Of a DNA stretch of 64,000 bases, positions 16,636 to 26,211 are shown piece after piece (within the stretch, counting starts at the first letter, position 1; every line of letters begins with the position of its first letter). Location: positions 806,001-870,000 of the forward strand of contig CP076053.1 in assembly GCA_018672315.1 (NCBI GenBank), in the 5' to 3' direction. The notes under the pieces are model-generated. The model did not search any database. It saw only the letters and a program-made list of their open reading frames with translations, and was not told where the DNA came from. This DNA is from Nocardioidaceae bacterium (lineage in GTDB: Bacteria; Actinomycetota; Actinomycetes; Propionibacteriales; Nocardioidaceae). The translations under genes were made by a program, and so were the position numbers.

Positions 16636-18187
16636 CGAGGTCCTCGCTGTCGTCTCGCTCGGTCCGACCGGGGGCCTCACGGCGCACGTCGACGAGACGC
16701 TCCAGGGCACCCAGCGCATCCAGGGTCTCGGTGTCGTCGTCGTCCTCCGGCTCGTCCGGGGGCTCGAGCCGAGCCGTCGGGGGCGCGAGCACCTCGCGCT
16801 CATGCACGAGCAGGGCGCGCGCCCGTCCCACGGTCACGACCGACCCCGTGACCAACACTCCGCCGGCACCGATGGCCTCGCCGAAGGCACCCGAGGACTC
16901 CGCCATCGCCGCCGCCTGGTCGATGGCGTCCTCGATGCGCGGAGCGACGGTGACGCGATCGCCGCCGAAGACCGCCTCGGCGAGATCGGCCAGCTCGGTC
17001 GCCGGCAGGGCGCGCCGGTCGTCGACCTGCGTGCACACGACGTGGGAGAGCACCGGCTCGAGCACCTCAAGGAGCCCCTCGGCGTCCTTGTCGCCCATGA
17101 TGCCGAGCACAGCCACCAGCGGGTTGAACGCGAAGGAGTCCTCGATCGCGGCCACCAGCGCCCGTGCGCCGTGCGGGTTGTGGGCGGCATCGAGCAGGAT
17201 TGTGGGACTGCGGCGGACGACCTCGAGCCGCCCCGGCGACTCCACCTGGCCGAAGGCTTCGCGGACGACCTCGGCGTCCAGGGGCTCACCCCCGAGGAAG
17301 GACTCGACGACGGCCAGGGCCACGGCGGCGTTCTCGGCCTGGTGCGCGCCGTGCAGAGGGAGGAACACCTCCTCGTACTCCGCGCGCCGACCCCGCAGGT
17401 GGAGCATCTGGCCGCCGACGGCGGGCACGCGGGAGACCAGCTCGAAGTCGGCGCCGGCACGGACGGGGACGGCGTCGACCTCGGCGCAACGGGCGAGGAG
17501 GACCTCCATCACGGCCTCGTCCTGCTCGGCGATCACCACCTGGGCGCCGGTCTTGATGATGCCGGCCTTCTCGGTGGCGATGGCGACCTCGCCGTCGCCG
17601 AGGTACTGCGTGTGGTCCCGCGCCACCGGCAGCACCACGGCCACGCCCGCGTCGATCACGTTCGTCGCGTCCCACGACCCGCCCATGCCGACCTCGACCA
17701 CCGCGACGTCGACGGGCGCCTCGGCGAAGGCGGCGTACGCCATGCCCACGACCGTCTCGAAGAACGACAGCGGGTGGTCCTGGCTGTCGTCGACCAGCGC
17801 CAGGAACGGCGCGACGTCGTTGAAGGCGCGGACGAGCTGCTCGTCGGTGACGGGCTCCCCGTCGAGGCTGATGCGCTCGTTCAGGCGTTCCACGTGGGGC
17901 GAGGTGAACCGACCGGTGCGCAGCCCGAACGCCCGCAGCAGCGCATCGACCATCCGCGAGGTCGAGGTCTTGCCGTTGGTGCCGGTCAGGTGGATCGCCG
18001 GGTAGGCCCGCTGCGGCTCGCCGAGCACCTCGCACAGGGCGGCGATGCGGTCCAGCGACGGCTCGAGCCGGCTCTCCGGCCAGCGGGAGAGCAGCGCGTC
18101 GGTGACCTCCTCGACGGTGCGCGCCAACCGGGCGCGCGCCGGGACGTCGTCGGCTGCGTCGGCAGGGGTCGGCGGGTGCTCGCTCAT
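16628..18187 (-). CDS. folC: Bifunctional dihydrofolate/folylpolyglutamate synthase
   Basis: Mur-ligase-fold enzyme that adds glutamate to dihydropteroate and extends the polyglutamate tail of folates. The P-loop [14 protein letters not shown], the [14 protein letters not shown] motif and the [11 protein letters not shown] block are present. Length about 519 aa with a Glu/Asp-rich C-terminal tail. The start may be ATG 18187 or GTG 18190; TAGACT lies five to eight bases upstream. It is divergent from valS, with only 38 bases between the two -10 elements. Confidence 0.95.
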   Translation of the reverse strand: MSEHPPTPADAADDVPARARLARTVEEVTDALLSRWPESRLEPSLDRIAALCEVLGEPQRAYPAIHLTGTNGKTSTSRMVDALLRAFGLRTGRFTSPHVERLNERISLDGEPVTDEQLVRAFNDVAPFLALVDDSQDHPLSFFETVVGMAYAAFAEAPVDVAVVEVGMGGSWDATNVIDAGVAVVLPVARDHTQYLGDGEVAIATEKAGIIKTGAQVVIAEQDEAVMEVLLARCAEVDAVPVRAGADFELVSRVPAVGGQMLHLRGRRAEYEEVFLPLHGAHQAENAAVALAVVESFLGGEPLDAEVVREAFGQVESPGRLEVVRRSPTILLDAAHNPHGARALVAAIEDSFAFNPLVAVLGIMGDKDAEGLLEVLEPVLSHVVCTQVDDRRALPATELADLAEAVFGGDRVTVAPRIEDAIDQAAAMAESSGAFGEAIGAGGVLVTGSVVTVGRARALLVHEREVLAPPTARLEPPDEPEDDDDTETLDALGALERLVDVRREAPGRTERDDSEDLDA

Positions 18188-18195
18188 CACCCCCG

Positions 18196-18201
18196 AGTCT
18201 A
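18196..18201 (-). promoter_or_regulatory. -10 element for folC
   Basis: TAGACT located five bases before GTG 18190 and eight before ATG 18187; part of a compact divergent promoter pair with valS. Confidence 0.5.
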
Positions 18202-18239
18202 CGGAGCCCGCCGGATCCGGGCGCGGTGCGTACGCCTCC

Positions 18240-18245
18240 TAGGAT
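18240..18245 (+). promoter_or_regulatory. -10 element for valS
   Basis: TAGGAT ending seven bases before ATG 18253; indicates a leaderless valS mRNA and supports this start over an in-frame codon at 18226. Confidence 0.6.
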
Positions 18246-18252
18246 CGGGCCC

Positions 18253-20883
18253 ATGAGTGCCCCCGCCCAGCCCGAGGACCCGACGACGCCGACGCCCGAG
18301 CCTGCCGCTCCCGCCCGTGCCGTCACCGTCCCCGACAAGCCGGCGCTGGAGGGCCTCGAGGCCACCTGGTCGGCGCGGTGGAAGGCCGAGGACACCTACG
18401 CCTTCGACCGCACCCGCCCGCGCGCGGAGGTCTTCAGCATCGACACCCCGCCGCCGACGGTCTCCGGGTCGCTGCACGTCGGGCACGTCTTCAGCTACAC
18501 CCACACCGACGTCGTCGCGCGGTTCCACCGCATGCGCGGCAAGACGGTCTTCTATCCCATGGGCTGGGACGACAACGGTCTGCCGACCGAGCGCCGCGTG
18601 CAGAACTACTTCGGCGTCCGCTGCGACCCCTCCCTGGCGTACGACCCGGACTTCAGCCCGCCGACGAAGCCGGACCCCAAGAGGCAGGTCCCGGTCAGCC
18701 GACCGAACTTCATCGAGCTGTGCGAGCAGCTCGTCGTCGAGGACGAGAAGGTCTTCGAGGACCTGTGGCGCACCCTGGGCCTCTCGGTCGACTGGAGCCA
18801 GCACTACACGACGATCGGCGCGAAGGCGCAGGTCGTGAGTCAGCGGGCGTTCCTGCGCAACTTCGCCCGCGGCGAGGCGTACCTCTCCGAGGCCCCCACG
18901 CTGTGGGACGTCACCTTCCAGACCGCAGTCGCCCAGGCCGAGCTGGAGGCGCGGGAGTACCCGGGCGCCTACCACCGGCTCGCGTTCGGGCGGCCCGGCG
19001 GGGACCCCGTGCACATCGAGACCACGCGCCCCGAGCTGGTCGCCTCCTGCGTCGCCCTCATCGCGCACCCCGACGACGAGCGGTACGCCGACCTCTTCGG
19101 CCAGACGGTCACCTCACCGGTGTTCGGGGTCGAGATCCCGGTGCTGGCGCACCCGGCCGCCGAGCCCGACAAGGGTGCCGGCATCGCGATGTGCTGCACC
19201 TTCGGTGATCTCACCGACGTCACGTGGTGGCGCGAGCTGGACCTGCCGGTGCGCACCGTCATCAACCGGGGGGGCCGCTTCCAGCACGAGGTGCCGGAGT
19301 GGATCGAAGGCTCCGGCGCCGACTTCTGGAGCGAGCTCGCCGGCAAGACGACGTTCAGCGCGCGCGAGGCCATGGTCGCGAAGCTGACCGAGACCGGCGA
19401 GCTCGTGGGCGAGCCGAAGGCGACGCAGCGCATGGCGAACTTCTACGAGAAGGGCGACAAGCCGCTCGAGATCGTCGCCACCCGGCAGTGGTACCTCACC
19501 AACGGCGGCCGCGACAGCGACCTGCGTCGGGAGCTCGTCGAGGACGGCGAGCAGCTGCGGTGGGTGCCCTCCCACATGAGCAACCGGTACGAGAACTGGG
19601 TCGGCGGACTGAACGGCGACTGGCTGATCTCCCGCCAGCGGTACTTCGGCATCCCGTTCCCGGTCTGGTACCCCCTCGACGCCGAGGGCGAGCCCGACTA
19701 CGCCCACCCCCTCATGCCCAGCGAGGCCGAGCTGCCGGTGGACCCCTCCACCGACGCACCCCGCGGTTACGAGGAGACCCAGCGAGGCGTGGCGAACGGG
19801 TTCATCGGCGACCCCGACGTGATGGACACCTGGGCCACCTCCTCACTCACCCCGCACATCGCCGGGGGCTGGGAGACCGACGACGACCTGTGGCAGCGCG
19901 TCTTCCCGATGGACCTGTGCACCCAGGCCCACGACATCATCCGCACCTGGCTCTTCAGCCGCGTCGTGCGCTCGCACCTGGAGCACCACGTGCTTCCGTG
20001 GCACACGGTGCAGATCTCCGGGTTCGTGGTCGACCCCGACCGCAAGAAGATGAGCAAGTCCAAGGGCAACGTCGTCGTGCCCGACGAGATCCTCACCACG
20101 TTCGGCGCGGACGCGGTCCGCTGGCGCGCGGCGATGGCCCGGCCCGGCCTGGACTCCCCCTTCGACGAGTCGCAGATGAAGGTCGGTCGGCGGCTGGCCA
20201 TGAAGATCCTCAACGTCTCGCGCTTCGTGCTCGGCAGCGTCGGCGCCACCGACCCCGACCTCGCGGCAGTCACCGAGCCCGTCGACCGGGCGCTGCTGGC
20301 GGAGCTGTCGGGCGTGGTCGAGAAGGCCACTGCCTCCTTCGAGGCCTACGACTACACCTCCGCGCTCGAGGCCGCCGAACGCTTCTTCTGGGAGTTCTGC
20401 GACGACTTCGTCGAGCTCGTCAAGGAGCGCGCGTACGCCGAGGACGACTCCCCCGCACGGCAGTCCGGCCGGGCGGCCCTCGCGGTGGCGTTGCACACGC
20501 AGCTGCGGTTGCTCGCACCGTTCCTGCCGTACGTCACCGAGGAGGTCTGGTCCTGGTGGCAGGACGGCTCGGTGCACCGCGCCTCCTGGCCTGCGCCCAC
20601 GGACGTCGCGCCGACCGAGGGCGCGGAGCACGAGGGTCTGCTCGACCTCGCGCGCACCGTGCTCGCCGGCGTACGCGGCGCGAAGTCGACCGCCAAGGTC
20701 GGCATGCGCACCGAGGTCGACCACCTGCGCGTCACCGGGCCGAGCGGCACCGCCGCCCTCGTCGATGCCGTCGAGCCCGACCTGCGGGCCGCGGGCAGGG
20801 TGACCGGCTCGTTGGACGTCGTCGAGTCCTCCGACCACCCCAGGGCGGCGGTCGACGAGGTCGAGCTCGCCACGGCCGACTGA
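18253..20883 (+). CDS. valS: Valine--tRNA ligase, type 2 (archaeal-like)
   Basis: Class I aminoacyl-tRNA synthetase that charges tRNA-Val and edits Thr. HIGH-type motif GSLHVGH lies near residue 75, and the KMSKS loop is KKMSKSKGN. The [20 protein letters not shown] block is that of the archaeal-like type 2 ValS group, unlike the DHAGIATQ form of type 1 enzymes. Length 876 aa is normal for the type. A Pro-rich N-terminal extension of about 30 residues precedes the core. Confidence 0.95.
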   Translation: MSAPAQPEDPTTPTPEPAAPARAVTVPDKPALEGLEATWSARWKAEDTYAFDRTRPRAEVFSIDTPPPTVSGSLHVGHVFSYTHTDVVARFHRMRGKTVFYPMGWDDNGLPTERRVQNYFGVRCDPSLAYDPDFSPPTKPDPKRQVPVSRPNFIELCEQLVVEDEKVFEDLWRTLGLSVDWSQHYTTIGAKAQVVSQRAFLRNFARGEAYLSEAPTLWDVTFQTAVAQAELEAREYPGAYHRLAFGRPGGDPVHIETTRPELVASCVALIAHPDDERYADLFGQTVTSPVFGVEIPVLAHPAAEPDKGAGIAMCCTFGDLTDVTWWRELDLPVRTVINRGGRFQHEVPEWIEGSGADFWSELAGKTTFSAREAMVAKLTETGELVGEPKATQRMANFYEKGDKPLEIVATRQWYLTNGGRDSDLRRELVEDGEQLRWVPSHMSNRYENWVGGLNGDWLISRQRYFGIPFPVWYPLDAEGEPDYAHPLMPSEAELPVDPSTDAPRGYEETQRGVANGFIGDPDVMDTWATSSLTPHIAGGWETDDDLWQRVFPMDLCTQAHDIIRTWLFSRVVRSHLEHHVLPWHTVQISGFVVDPDRKKMSKSKGNVVVPDEILTTFGADAVRWRAAMARPGLDSPFDESQMKVGRRLAMKILNVSRFVLGSVGATDPDLAAVTEPVDRALLAELSGVVEKATASFEAYDYTSALEAAERFFWEFCDDFVELVKERAYAEDDSPARQSGRAALAVALHTQLRLLAPFLPYVTEEVWSWWQDGSVHRASWPAPTDVAPTEGAEHEGLLDLARTVLAGVRGAKSTAKVGMRTEVDHLRVTGPSGTAALVDAVEPDLRAAGRVTGSLDVVESSDHPRAAVDEVELATAD

Positions 20884-20895
20884 GTCGGGAGGCGC

Positions 20896-22005
20896 TCAGG
20901 GCCTGCCGGGGCCCTTGCCCTTGCCCTTGCCCTTGCCCGGACTGTGACCCGGGGGCGTGTCCGGGCCCTTGCCTGGGCCCTTGTCCGGGCTCTTGTCCGG
21001 GCTCCGGCCCGGGGGCGAGGTCGGGGGACCGCCCTTGCCCGGGCCTGACTCGGCGTGCTTCGCCTTGCCGACGCCGTACGCCTTGCCCCGCCCGCGCTCG
21101 CCCTGACCGGGCGGGCCGGGCGGTGAGGACGCGCTCGACGCGCCCCGAGACTTCCGCGGCTCCGGCTTGCTCGGCGCAGACGACTTCGGGGGCTTCGTGG
21201 GCTTCGTGGGCTTCGGGGGCTTGGCGGATCTGCCGGGTCTCGCGTCCGGTCCGCGATCGGAACCACGCTCCGCGTTCGCGCGCCGATCTGGACCCGGGCT
21301 GTTTCCCCGTCCGTTGCCCCGGCCGTTGCCGTTGCCGTTGCGGTCCTCCCCGGACGCACCGGGACCGGGCTCGGACTGTCGGCCGGGTGCCGACGGCCGC
21401 GGTGCCTGAGGGGCCTGGGGGGCCTGGGGGGCCTGGGGTGCAGGACGTGCGCCCGGTGACGCCGGGGTGCCTGCAGGGTTCGGCGCCGCGGTCCCGGGTG
21501 GACTCTGTGGCGGGGTCCGTGTCGGAGTCTGTCCAGCAGTCCGTACGGGACCGTCGGTCGGCGCCTGAGCCGGCTCCTGTGTCGGCGCCTGCGTCGGCGT
21601 GCGAGGAGCGGGTTCGGACGTCGCAGGAGTCGCGATGGTCGTGGAGCCGTCACCCGCGAGGAGCACCGTCCCAGCCTGGTCGACCTCCCCGACCACCTGT
21701 CCCACGACCGGCACCGCCGTGACCATGTCCTGGGGCAGCTCGAGGTCGACGGTCCATCCGTGGCGGACTCCGTAGTCGTACAGTCCGGAGAACTCCGCTG
21801 CGCCGTACAGGGGTGACCCCACCGCGCTCACCAGCGGGGCGACCGCGTCCGCCCAGGGCACCTCGACCTGTGTCGTCTGCTGCGACGCCTGCGTCGTCGC
21901 CGGAGCAGGCGACCCCGCAGGCAGGTTCTGGGCCAGGAAGCCAGCCGCCGCCAGGCTGAGGACGGAGAAAGCCGCGACCGGGGCGCGGTAGGCGGCTTCC
22001 ATCAC
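20896..22005 (-). CDS. Secreted Pro/Gly/Lys-rich low-complexity protein, unrecognised
   Basis: I do not recognise this 369-aa protein. The N-terminus has a signal-like helix ([21 protein letters not shown]) followed by a compact 90-residue region ([31 protein letters not shown] and on). The remaining two thirds are disordered: TP/AP repeats, [30 protein letters not shown], and a C-terminal [13 protein letters not shown] tail. The DNA carries hexamer and nonamer tandem repeats. It could be a cell-wall-associated or surface-exposed protein; the very basic, flexible tail would suit binding to anionic wall polymers, but this is inference. It sits between valS and clpX, a place where related genomes usually have no such gene. 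Start could be GTG 22005 or ATG 22002. Confidence 0.65.
   Translation of the reverse strand: MMEAAYRAPVAAFSVLSLAAAGFLAQNLPAGSPAPATTQASQQTTQVEVPWADAVAPLVSAVGSPLYGAAEFSGLYDYGVRHGWTVDLELPQDMVTAVPVVGQVVGEVDQAGTVLLAGDGSTTIATPATSEPAPRTPTQAPTQEPAQAPTDGPVRTAGQTPTRTPPQSPPGTAAPNPAGTPASPGARPAPQAPQAPQAPQAPRPSAPGRQSEPGPGASGEDRNGNGNGRGNGRGNSPGPDRRANAERGSDRGPDARPGRSAKPPKPTKPTKPPKSSAPSKPEPRKSRGASSASSPPGPPGQGERGRGKAYGVGKAKHAESGPGKGGPPTSPPGRSPDKSPDKGPGKGPDTPPGHSPGKGKGKGKGPGRP
20912..20935. repeat. Hexamer tandem repeat
   Basis: Four perfect copies of CCCTTG, encoding the Gly-Lys repeats at the C-terminus of the secreted low-complexity protein. Confidence 0.85.
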
Positions 22006-22110
22006 TCCATCATCGTCGAGAGGACGCGGACGGCACGAGAAAACGCAGGATCAGACGCCGATCGGACTAGCGCATTCGTCCCGTTCTGAGCCGGTGCGAG
22101 GCGAAGGTCC

Positions 22111-23385
22111 TCAGGCGGACTTCTTCTTCTTGGGCTCCTCGTGCGGCACCAGCGACGGCTGCGCCGTGCCCTCGACGGCCTCGGCGGTCACGACGACCTG
22201 CGCGACGTCGCCACGGGAGGGCACCTCGTACATCACCTGCAGCAGGATCTCCTCGATGATCGAGCGCAGACCACGGGCCCCCGTGCCACGCTCGAGCGCC
22301 TTGTCGGCGACCCGGGCGACGGCGTCGTCGGTGAAGACCAGCTCGACGCCGTCGATGTCGAACAAGCGCTGGTACTGCTTGACCAGAGCGTTGCGCGGCT
22401 CGGTGAGGATCTGCACGAGGGCTTCACGGTCGAGCTTGTTCACGCTGGCGATCAGCGGCAGCCGGCCGATGAACTCGGGGATCAGACCGAACTTGGTGAG
22501 GTCCTCGGGACGGACCTGCTCGAAGAGCACGTCGGCCTCGCGTTCGGCGGCGTCGCGGATCTCAGCGGTGAAGCCGAGCGACTTCTTGCCGATCCGCTGC
22601 TCGATGATGTGCTCGAGGCCGGCGAAGGCGCCACCGACGACGAACAGGATGTTCGTCGTGTCGATCTGGATGAACTCCTGGTGGGGGTGCTTGCGTCCGC
22701 CCTGCGGCGGCACCGACGCGGTCGTCCCCTCGAGGATCTTCAGCAGCGCCTGCTGCACGCCCTCACCGGAGACGTCGCGGGTGATCGACGGGTTCTCGGC
22801 CTTGCGGGCGACCTTGTCGATCTCGTCGATGTAGATGATGCCGGTCTCGGCCTTCTTGACGTCGTAGTCGGCGGCCTGGATCAGCTTGAGCAGGATGTTC
22901 TCGACGTCCTCACCGACGTATCCGGCCTCGGTGAGGGCGGTGGCGTCGGCGATCGCGAACGGCACGTTGAGCATGCGGGCGAGAGTCTGCGCGAGGTAGG
23001 TCTTGCCGCAACCGGTGGGACCGATCACGAGGATGTTGGACTTCGCGACCTCGACGACCTCCTCACCCTTGCGGGGTGACGCGGCCGCGACGGCCTGCAC
23101 CCGCTTGTAGTGGTTGTAGACCGCCACCGCGAGGGACTTCTTCGCCGTCTCCTGGCCGATGACGTAGGAGTTGAGGAAGTCGAAGATCTCCGAGGGCTTG
23201 GGCAGCTCGTCGAGACCGACCTCGGTGCCCTCGCTGAGCTCTTCCTCGATGATCTCGTTGCAGAGGTCGATGCACTCGTCGCAGATGTAGACACCGGGAC
23301 CGGCGATGAGCTTCTTGACCTGCTTCTGGCTCTTGCCGCAGAACGAGCACTTCAGGAGGTCGCCGCCGTCACCGATTCGTGCCAC
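22111..23385 (-). CDS. clpX: ATP-dependent Clp protease ATP-binding subunit ClpX
   Basis: AAA+ unfoldase that feeds substrates to ClpP1P2. The N-terminal zinc domain has CSFCGK and CDECIDLC; Walker A is [15 protein letters not shown]; Walker B and sensor regions ([13 protein letters not shown]) and the [13 protein letters not shown]-domain are intact. I chose GTG 23385 ([16 protein letters not shown], 424 aa) because an AAGGAG ribosome site lies nine bases upstream, and close homologues start the same way. The ATG three codons earlier touches the AAGGAG directly and is unlikely to be used. Confidence 0.95.
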   Translation of the reverse strand: MARIGDGGDLLKCSFCGKSQKQVKKLIAGPGVYICDECIDLCNEIIEEELSEGTEVGLDELPKPSEIFDFLNSYVIGQETAKKSLAVAVYNHYKRVQAVAAASPRKGEEVVEVAKSNILVIGPTGCGKTYLAQTLARMLNVPFAIADATALTEAGYVGEDVENILLKLIQAADYDVKKAETGIIYIDEIDKVARKAENPSITRDVSGEGVQQALLKILEGTTASVPPQGGRKHPHQEFIQIDTTNILFVVGGAFAGLEHIIEQRIGKKSLGFTAEIRDAAEREADVLFEQVRPEDLTKFGLIPEFIGRLPLIASVNKLDREALVQILTEPRNALVKQYQRLFDIDGVELVFTDDAVARVADKALERGTGARGLRSIIEEILLQVMYEVPSRGDVAQVVVTAEAVEGTAQPSLVPHEEPKKKKSA

Positions 23386-23394
23386 GTGTGCCAT

Positions 23395-23400
23395 CTCCTT
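23395..23400 (-). promoter_or_regulatory. clpX ribosome binding site
   Basis: AAGGAG, nine bases before GTG 23385 but abutting ATG 23394; it argues for the GTG start. Confidence 0.65.
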
Positions 23401-23491
23401 CACGGATCGGTGGTGTGGGCGCAGAGGCCCTCGGCGGATGTCGTACGCGGCCCCTGTGGACCCGTCGACGTGGGGGCGACGGTACCCCGGT

Positions 23492-23575
23492 CCGGTCGAC
23501 GGGGGGAGACGACACGGGACGGTTTGTCGTACGCCCTCGGCGTACACCCCCGCGTGCTGCTCCCCCGTCGACCGG
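23492..23575. repeat. Inverted repeat between clpP2 and clpX
   Basis: CCGGTCGACGGGGGGAG (23492-23508) is matched by CTCCCCCGTCGACCGG (23560-23575), a 16-base inverted repeat with one extra G and a loop of about 50 bases. It lies in the 191-bp gap between clpP2 and clpX and may act as a terminator, an RNA-processing stem or a protein site. Confidence 0.55.
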
Positions 23576-23585
23576 GCCCGTCGGA

Positions 23586-24188
23586 TCAGACCTTGACGGC
23601 CTTGCGGGACTCGAGGATCGCGTCCACCAGTCCGTACTCCACGGCCTGCTCGGCGGTGAGGATCTTGTCGCGGTCGATGTCGCGGCTGACCTGCTCGACG
23701 TCCTTGCCGCTGTGCTCGGAGATCATCGTCTCGAGCAGCTCGCGCATGCGGATGATCTCGTTGGCCTGGATCTCGATGTCGGAGGCCTGACCGTAGGTGC
23801 CCTCGGTGTAGGGCTGGTGGATCAGGATCCGGCTGTTCGGGAGCGCCAGCCGCTTGCCCGGCGCACCGGCGGCGAGCAGGATCGCGGCCGCCGAGGCCGC
23901 CTGACCCAGGCACACCGTCTGCACCTGCGGCTGGATGAAGCGCATGGTGTCGTAGATGGCCGTGAGCGCGGTGAACGAGCCGCCGGGCGAGTTGATGTAC
24001 ATCTGGATGTCGCGATCGGGGTCCAACGACTCCAGGCACAGCAGCTGCGCCATGACCGCGTTCGCGATGTCGTCGCTGATCGGCGTGCCGAGGAAGATGA
24101 TGCGGTCCTCGAAGAGCTTGCCGTACGGGTCGATGCGGCGCACACCGTAGGACGTGCGCTCCTCCCACTGCGGGATGTAGTAGTTCAT
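23586..24188 (-). CDS. clpP2: ATP-dependent Clp protease proteolytic subunit ClpP2
   Basis: Serine protease subunit of the mixed ClpP1P2 tetradecamer. [20 protein letters not shown], the catalytic Ser in [11 protein letters not shown], His in ILIHQP and Asp in SRDIDRD are present. At 200 aa it matches the second actinobacterial ClpP ([24 protein letters not shown] is the ClpP2 N-terminus). It starts seven bases after the clpP1 stop, so both are co-transcribed. Confidence 0.95.
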   Translation of the reverse strand: MNYYIPQWEERTSYGVRRIDPYGKLFEDRIIFLGTPISDDIANAVMAQLLCLESLDPDRDIQMYINSPGGSFTALTAIYDTMRFIQPQVQTVCLGQAASAAAILLAAGAPGKRLALPNSRILIHQPYTEGTYGQASDIEIQANEIIRMRELLETMISEHSGKDVEQVSRDIDRDKILTAEQAVEYGLVDAILESRKAVKV

Positions 24189-24195
24189 CTCGGCC

Positions 24196-24837
24196 TCACT
24201 TCTTCTGGGCCGGGCGGCCCTGGTCGGCGGCCTGGGCCGCGCGGGCGATCACGTTGTCGATGAAGCCGTACTCCTTGGCCTGGTCGGCCGTGAACCACCG
24301 GTCGCGGTCGGCGTCGTTCTCGATCTGCTCGACGGACTGGCCGGTGTGCTCGGCGATCAGGTCGAAGAGCACCTTCTTGATGTGCAGCGACTGCTGCGCC
24401 TGGATCTTGATGTCCGAGGCGGATCCACCCATGCCGCCGAGCGGCTGGTGCATCATGATGCGCGCGTGCGGCAGGGCGTACCGCTTGCCGGGCGCGCCGG
24501 CGCACAGCAGGAACTGTCCCATCGAGGCGGCGAGGCCCATGGCCACCGTCGCGACGTCGTTGGGGATGTAGTTCATGGTGTCGTAGATGGCCATGCCGGA
24601 GTCGACCGAGCCGCCGGGGCTGTTGATGTGCAGGAAGATGTCGGCGTCGGGGTCCTCGGCGCTGAGCAGCAGCATCTGCGCGCAGATCGCGTTCGCGTTC
24701 TGGTCACGCACCTCCGAGCCCAGGAAGATGATCCGCTCGCGCAGGAGGCGCTGGTAGATGTGGTCGTCGAGGCCGTACGAGGGGGCTCCGCCACCGCTCG
24801 TCGGCGTCATGGTGGGGTCGATGCTGGTGTCTGTCAC
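24196..24837 (-). CDS. clpP1: ATP-dependent Clp protease proteolytic subunit ClpP1
   Basis: First subunit of the heteromeric Clp protease. [18 protein letters not shown], catalytic Ser in GLAASMGQ, His in [10 protein letters not shown] and Asp in ENDADRDRW are visible. I chose GTG 24837 (213 aa): TAGGGT ends seven bases before it, giving a leaderless mRNA, whereas the later ATG 24810 has no ribosome site and the earlier in-frame start (24873) lies upstream of the promoter. A ClgR-type box sits 52-69 bases upstream. Confidence 0.94.
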   Translation of the reverse strand: MTDTSIDPTMTPTSGGGAPSYGLDDHIYQRLLRERIIFLGSEVRDQNANAICAQMLLLSAEDPDADIFLHINSPGGSVDSGMAIYDTMNYIPNDVATVAMGLAASMGQFLLCAGAPGKRYALPHARIMMHQPLGGMGGSASDIKIQAQQSLHIKKVLFDLIAEHTGQSVEQIENDADRDRWFTADQAKEYGFIDNVIARAAQAADQGRPAQKK

Positions 24838-24844
24838 GTGGGCG

Positions 24845-24850
24845 ACCCTA
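24845..24850 (-). promoter_or_regulatory. -10 element for clpP1
   Basis: TAGGGT ending seven bases before GTG 24837. A weak -35 (TGGCTG) lies 16 bases further upstream. Leaderless transcription is implied. Confidence 0.6.
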
Positions 24851-24888
24851 GCCCGCACGGGGCGACCAGCCACGTCCTGGCGGGGGTT

Positions 24889-24906
24889 GTTCGCTGTTGG
24901 CGGAAC
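24889..24906. promoter_or_regulatory. Putative ClgR operator of the clpP1P2 operon
   Basis: The plus strand reads GTTCGC-TGTTG-GCG-GAAC, which fits the GTTCGC-N5-GCG box I recall for the activator ClgR at actinobacterial clpP promoters. Its location just upstream of the -35 region of clpP1 suits an activator. The clgR gene itself is not in the window. Confidence 0.65.
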
Positions 24907-24918
24907 GGCTCCGGCCCC

Positions 24919-26148
24919 TCAGGCCAGCCAGCGCCTGATGGCGGCGTACACGTCGGGGTGGTTGAGCAGGTCGAAGTGGTCCGCCCCCGGGACGTGCAGG
25001 GTCTCTGCGCCGGGGAACATCTCCGGACCCCGTCGCGGCCGACCGATCGCCGAGGGCCACCGCACGAGCAGGTCGCCGGCGGTCTCGCTGACAGGGTGAC
25101 GCGGCGAGGCCGCCAGCGTCGCGCCGACGAGCCGGTAGCGGGCGTGCGGCAGGTTCTCGACGTCGCGGGCCAGGCCGCTGCGCAGGTCGAGCACGCCGCG
25201 GGAGCGGTACTCGAAGATGCGGCCGAAGGGCGCCGCCTCGGGGACCCGGCCGAGGAGCTTCGTGGTCAGGTCGACGACCTGCTCCAGCGGGGCGCCGAGG
25301 TGGGGGGTGCCCAGCGTGACCACGTCGGTGACGAGCTCGGTCCACGGCGTGCCGGCGGGTGTCGTCACCACGCAGGCCGCGCGGATGATCAGGCCCCCCA
25401 TCGAGTGGCCAACGAGCACGAGCCGTCGGACCCGGGTCGGCCATACCTCGACCAGGTCGTCGAGGAGCCCCGCGAGGGCGGCACCGTTCTCGGCGATGGG
25501 GAGGCCGGTGTTGACGCGCAGGTACACCGGGCTCCAGCCTGCGTCGGCGGCGAGCCGGTCACCGTAGGAGCCGCCCTGCTCGTCGCTGCCGCGCCACCAG
25601 AAGTCCTCGGACTCGCACAGACCGTGGACGAAGACGACGACGTCACCTGTCGCCGCGGGGTACGCGGCCGCGATGCCCTCCCCCGTCAGCGCCACGTCGG
25701 CCCCCCGGTGGCGCACGGCCATCGAGATCGCCATCTGCGATCCCTCGTCCCGCAGCTTGTCGCCGGTCAGACCGTTCACCGCCGCGAGGAGGAGCCGTCC
25801 GCTTGCCGTCGCCTCGAGTCGCGGCGCCGTCTGGTGCCGGTCGAGCTCGCGCAGCCCGCGGGCCAGCCCCCGGGCCGAGGCGCCCATCACTCCGTACACC
25901 CCCGCGCTGACGCCGTCGTGGGCCGTACGCACCACCCGGTTGATGCCGAGCATGGCGGGGGTCGCCAGGTCGAGCGTGTCGAAGATCCGCCGGGCGATCG
26001 CCTGGTGCGCCTCGCGCGCTGTGCCCAGCAGCAGCTCATCAGCGCGTTCGGCGCCGTGAGCAGCTCCCTCGATCACCGTCGGACCGGTCGAGGCGGCACG
26101 ATGCGACCGGTCCTCGGACGCAGACGCGCCCCGCGGTTCAGCGTTCAT
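24919..26148 (-). CDS. Lipase-like alpha/beta hydrolase
   Basis: Alpha/beta hydrolase of 409 aa with a nucleophile elbow GHSMGG and an oxyanion-side segment VVVFVHGLCESEDFWW, followed by VVTLGTPHLG, typical of PGAP1/triacylglycerol-lipase-like enzymes. The last third has an acid and a His (ADHFDLLNHPDV). The roughly 170-residue N-terminal region is not recognised and includes a hydrophobic stretch. The substrate is unknown; lipid or ester hydrolysis is inferred. Start ATG 26148 is favoured because TTGACC and GAACAT, spaced by 18 bases, place the transcription start at this codon. Confidence 0.8.
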   Translation of the reverse strand: MNAEPRGASASEDRSHRAASTGPTVIEGAAHGAERADELLLGTAREAHQAIARRIFDTLDLATPAMLGINRVVRTAHDGVSAGVYGVMGASARGLARGLRELDRHQTAPRLEATASGRLLLAAVNGLTGDKLRDEGSQMAISMAVRHRGADVALTGEGIAAAYPAATGDVVVFVHGLCESEDFWWRGSDEQGGSYGDRLAADAGWSPVYLRVNTGLPIAENGAALAGLLDDLVEVWPTRVRRLVLVGHSMGGLIIRAACVVTTPAGTPWTELVTDVVTLGTPHLGAPLEQVVDLTTKLLGRVPEAAPFGRIFEYRSRGVLDLRSGLARDVENLPHARYRLVGATLAASPRHPVSETAGDLLVRWPSAIGRPRRGPEMFPGAETLHVPGADHFDLLNHPDVYAAIRRWLA

Positions 26149-26154
26149 GTACAC

Positions 26155-26184
26155 ATGTTCACTGAACTCGCGGGGCGCGGTCAA
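26155..26184 (-). promoter_or_regulatory. Promoter of the lipase-like gene
   Basis: TTGACC (-35) at 26179-26184 and GAACAT (-10) at 26155-26160, 18 bases apart, the -10 ending six bases before ATG 26148. A leaderless promoter that rules out the TTG start upstream. Confidence 0.55.
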
Positions 26185-26211
26185 GCACCGCCGCTGTGGC
26201 GGACGACCCGG

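Noticed and set aside
26179-26184. TTG start codon at 26184 for the lipase-like gene
   Set aside because: TTG belongs to a TTGACC -35 element with a well-spaced -10, so translation from ATG 26148 is more likely.
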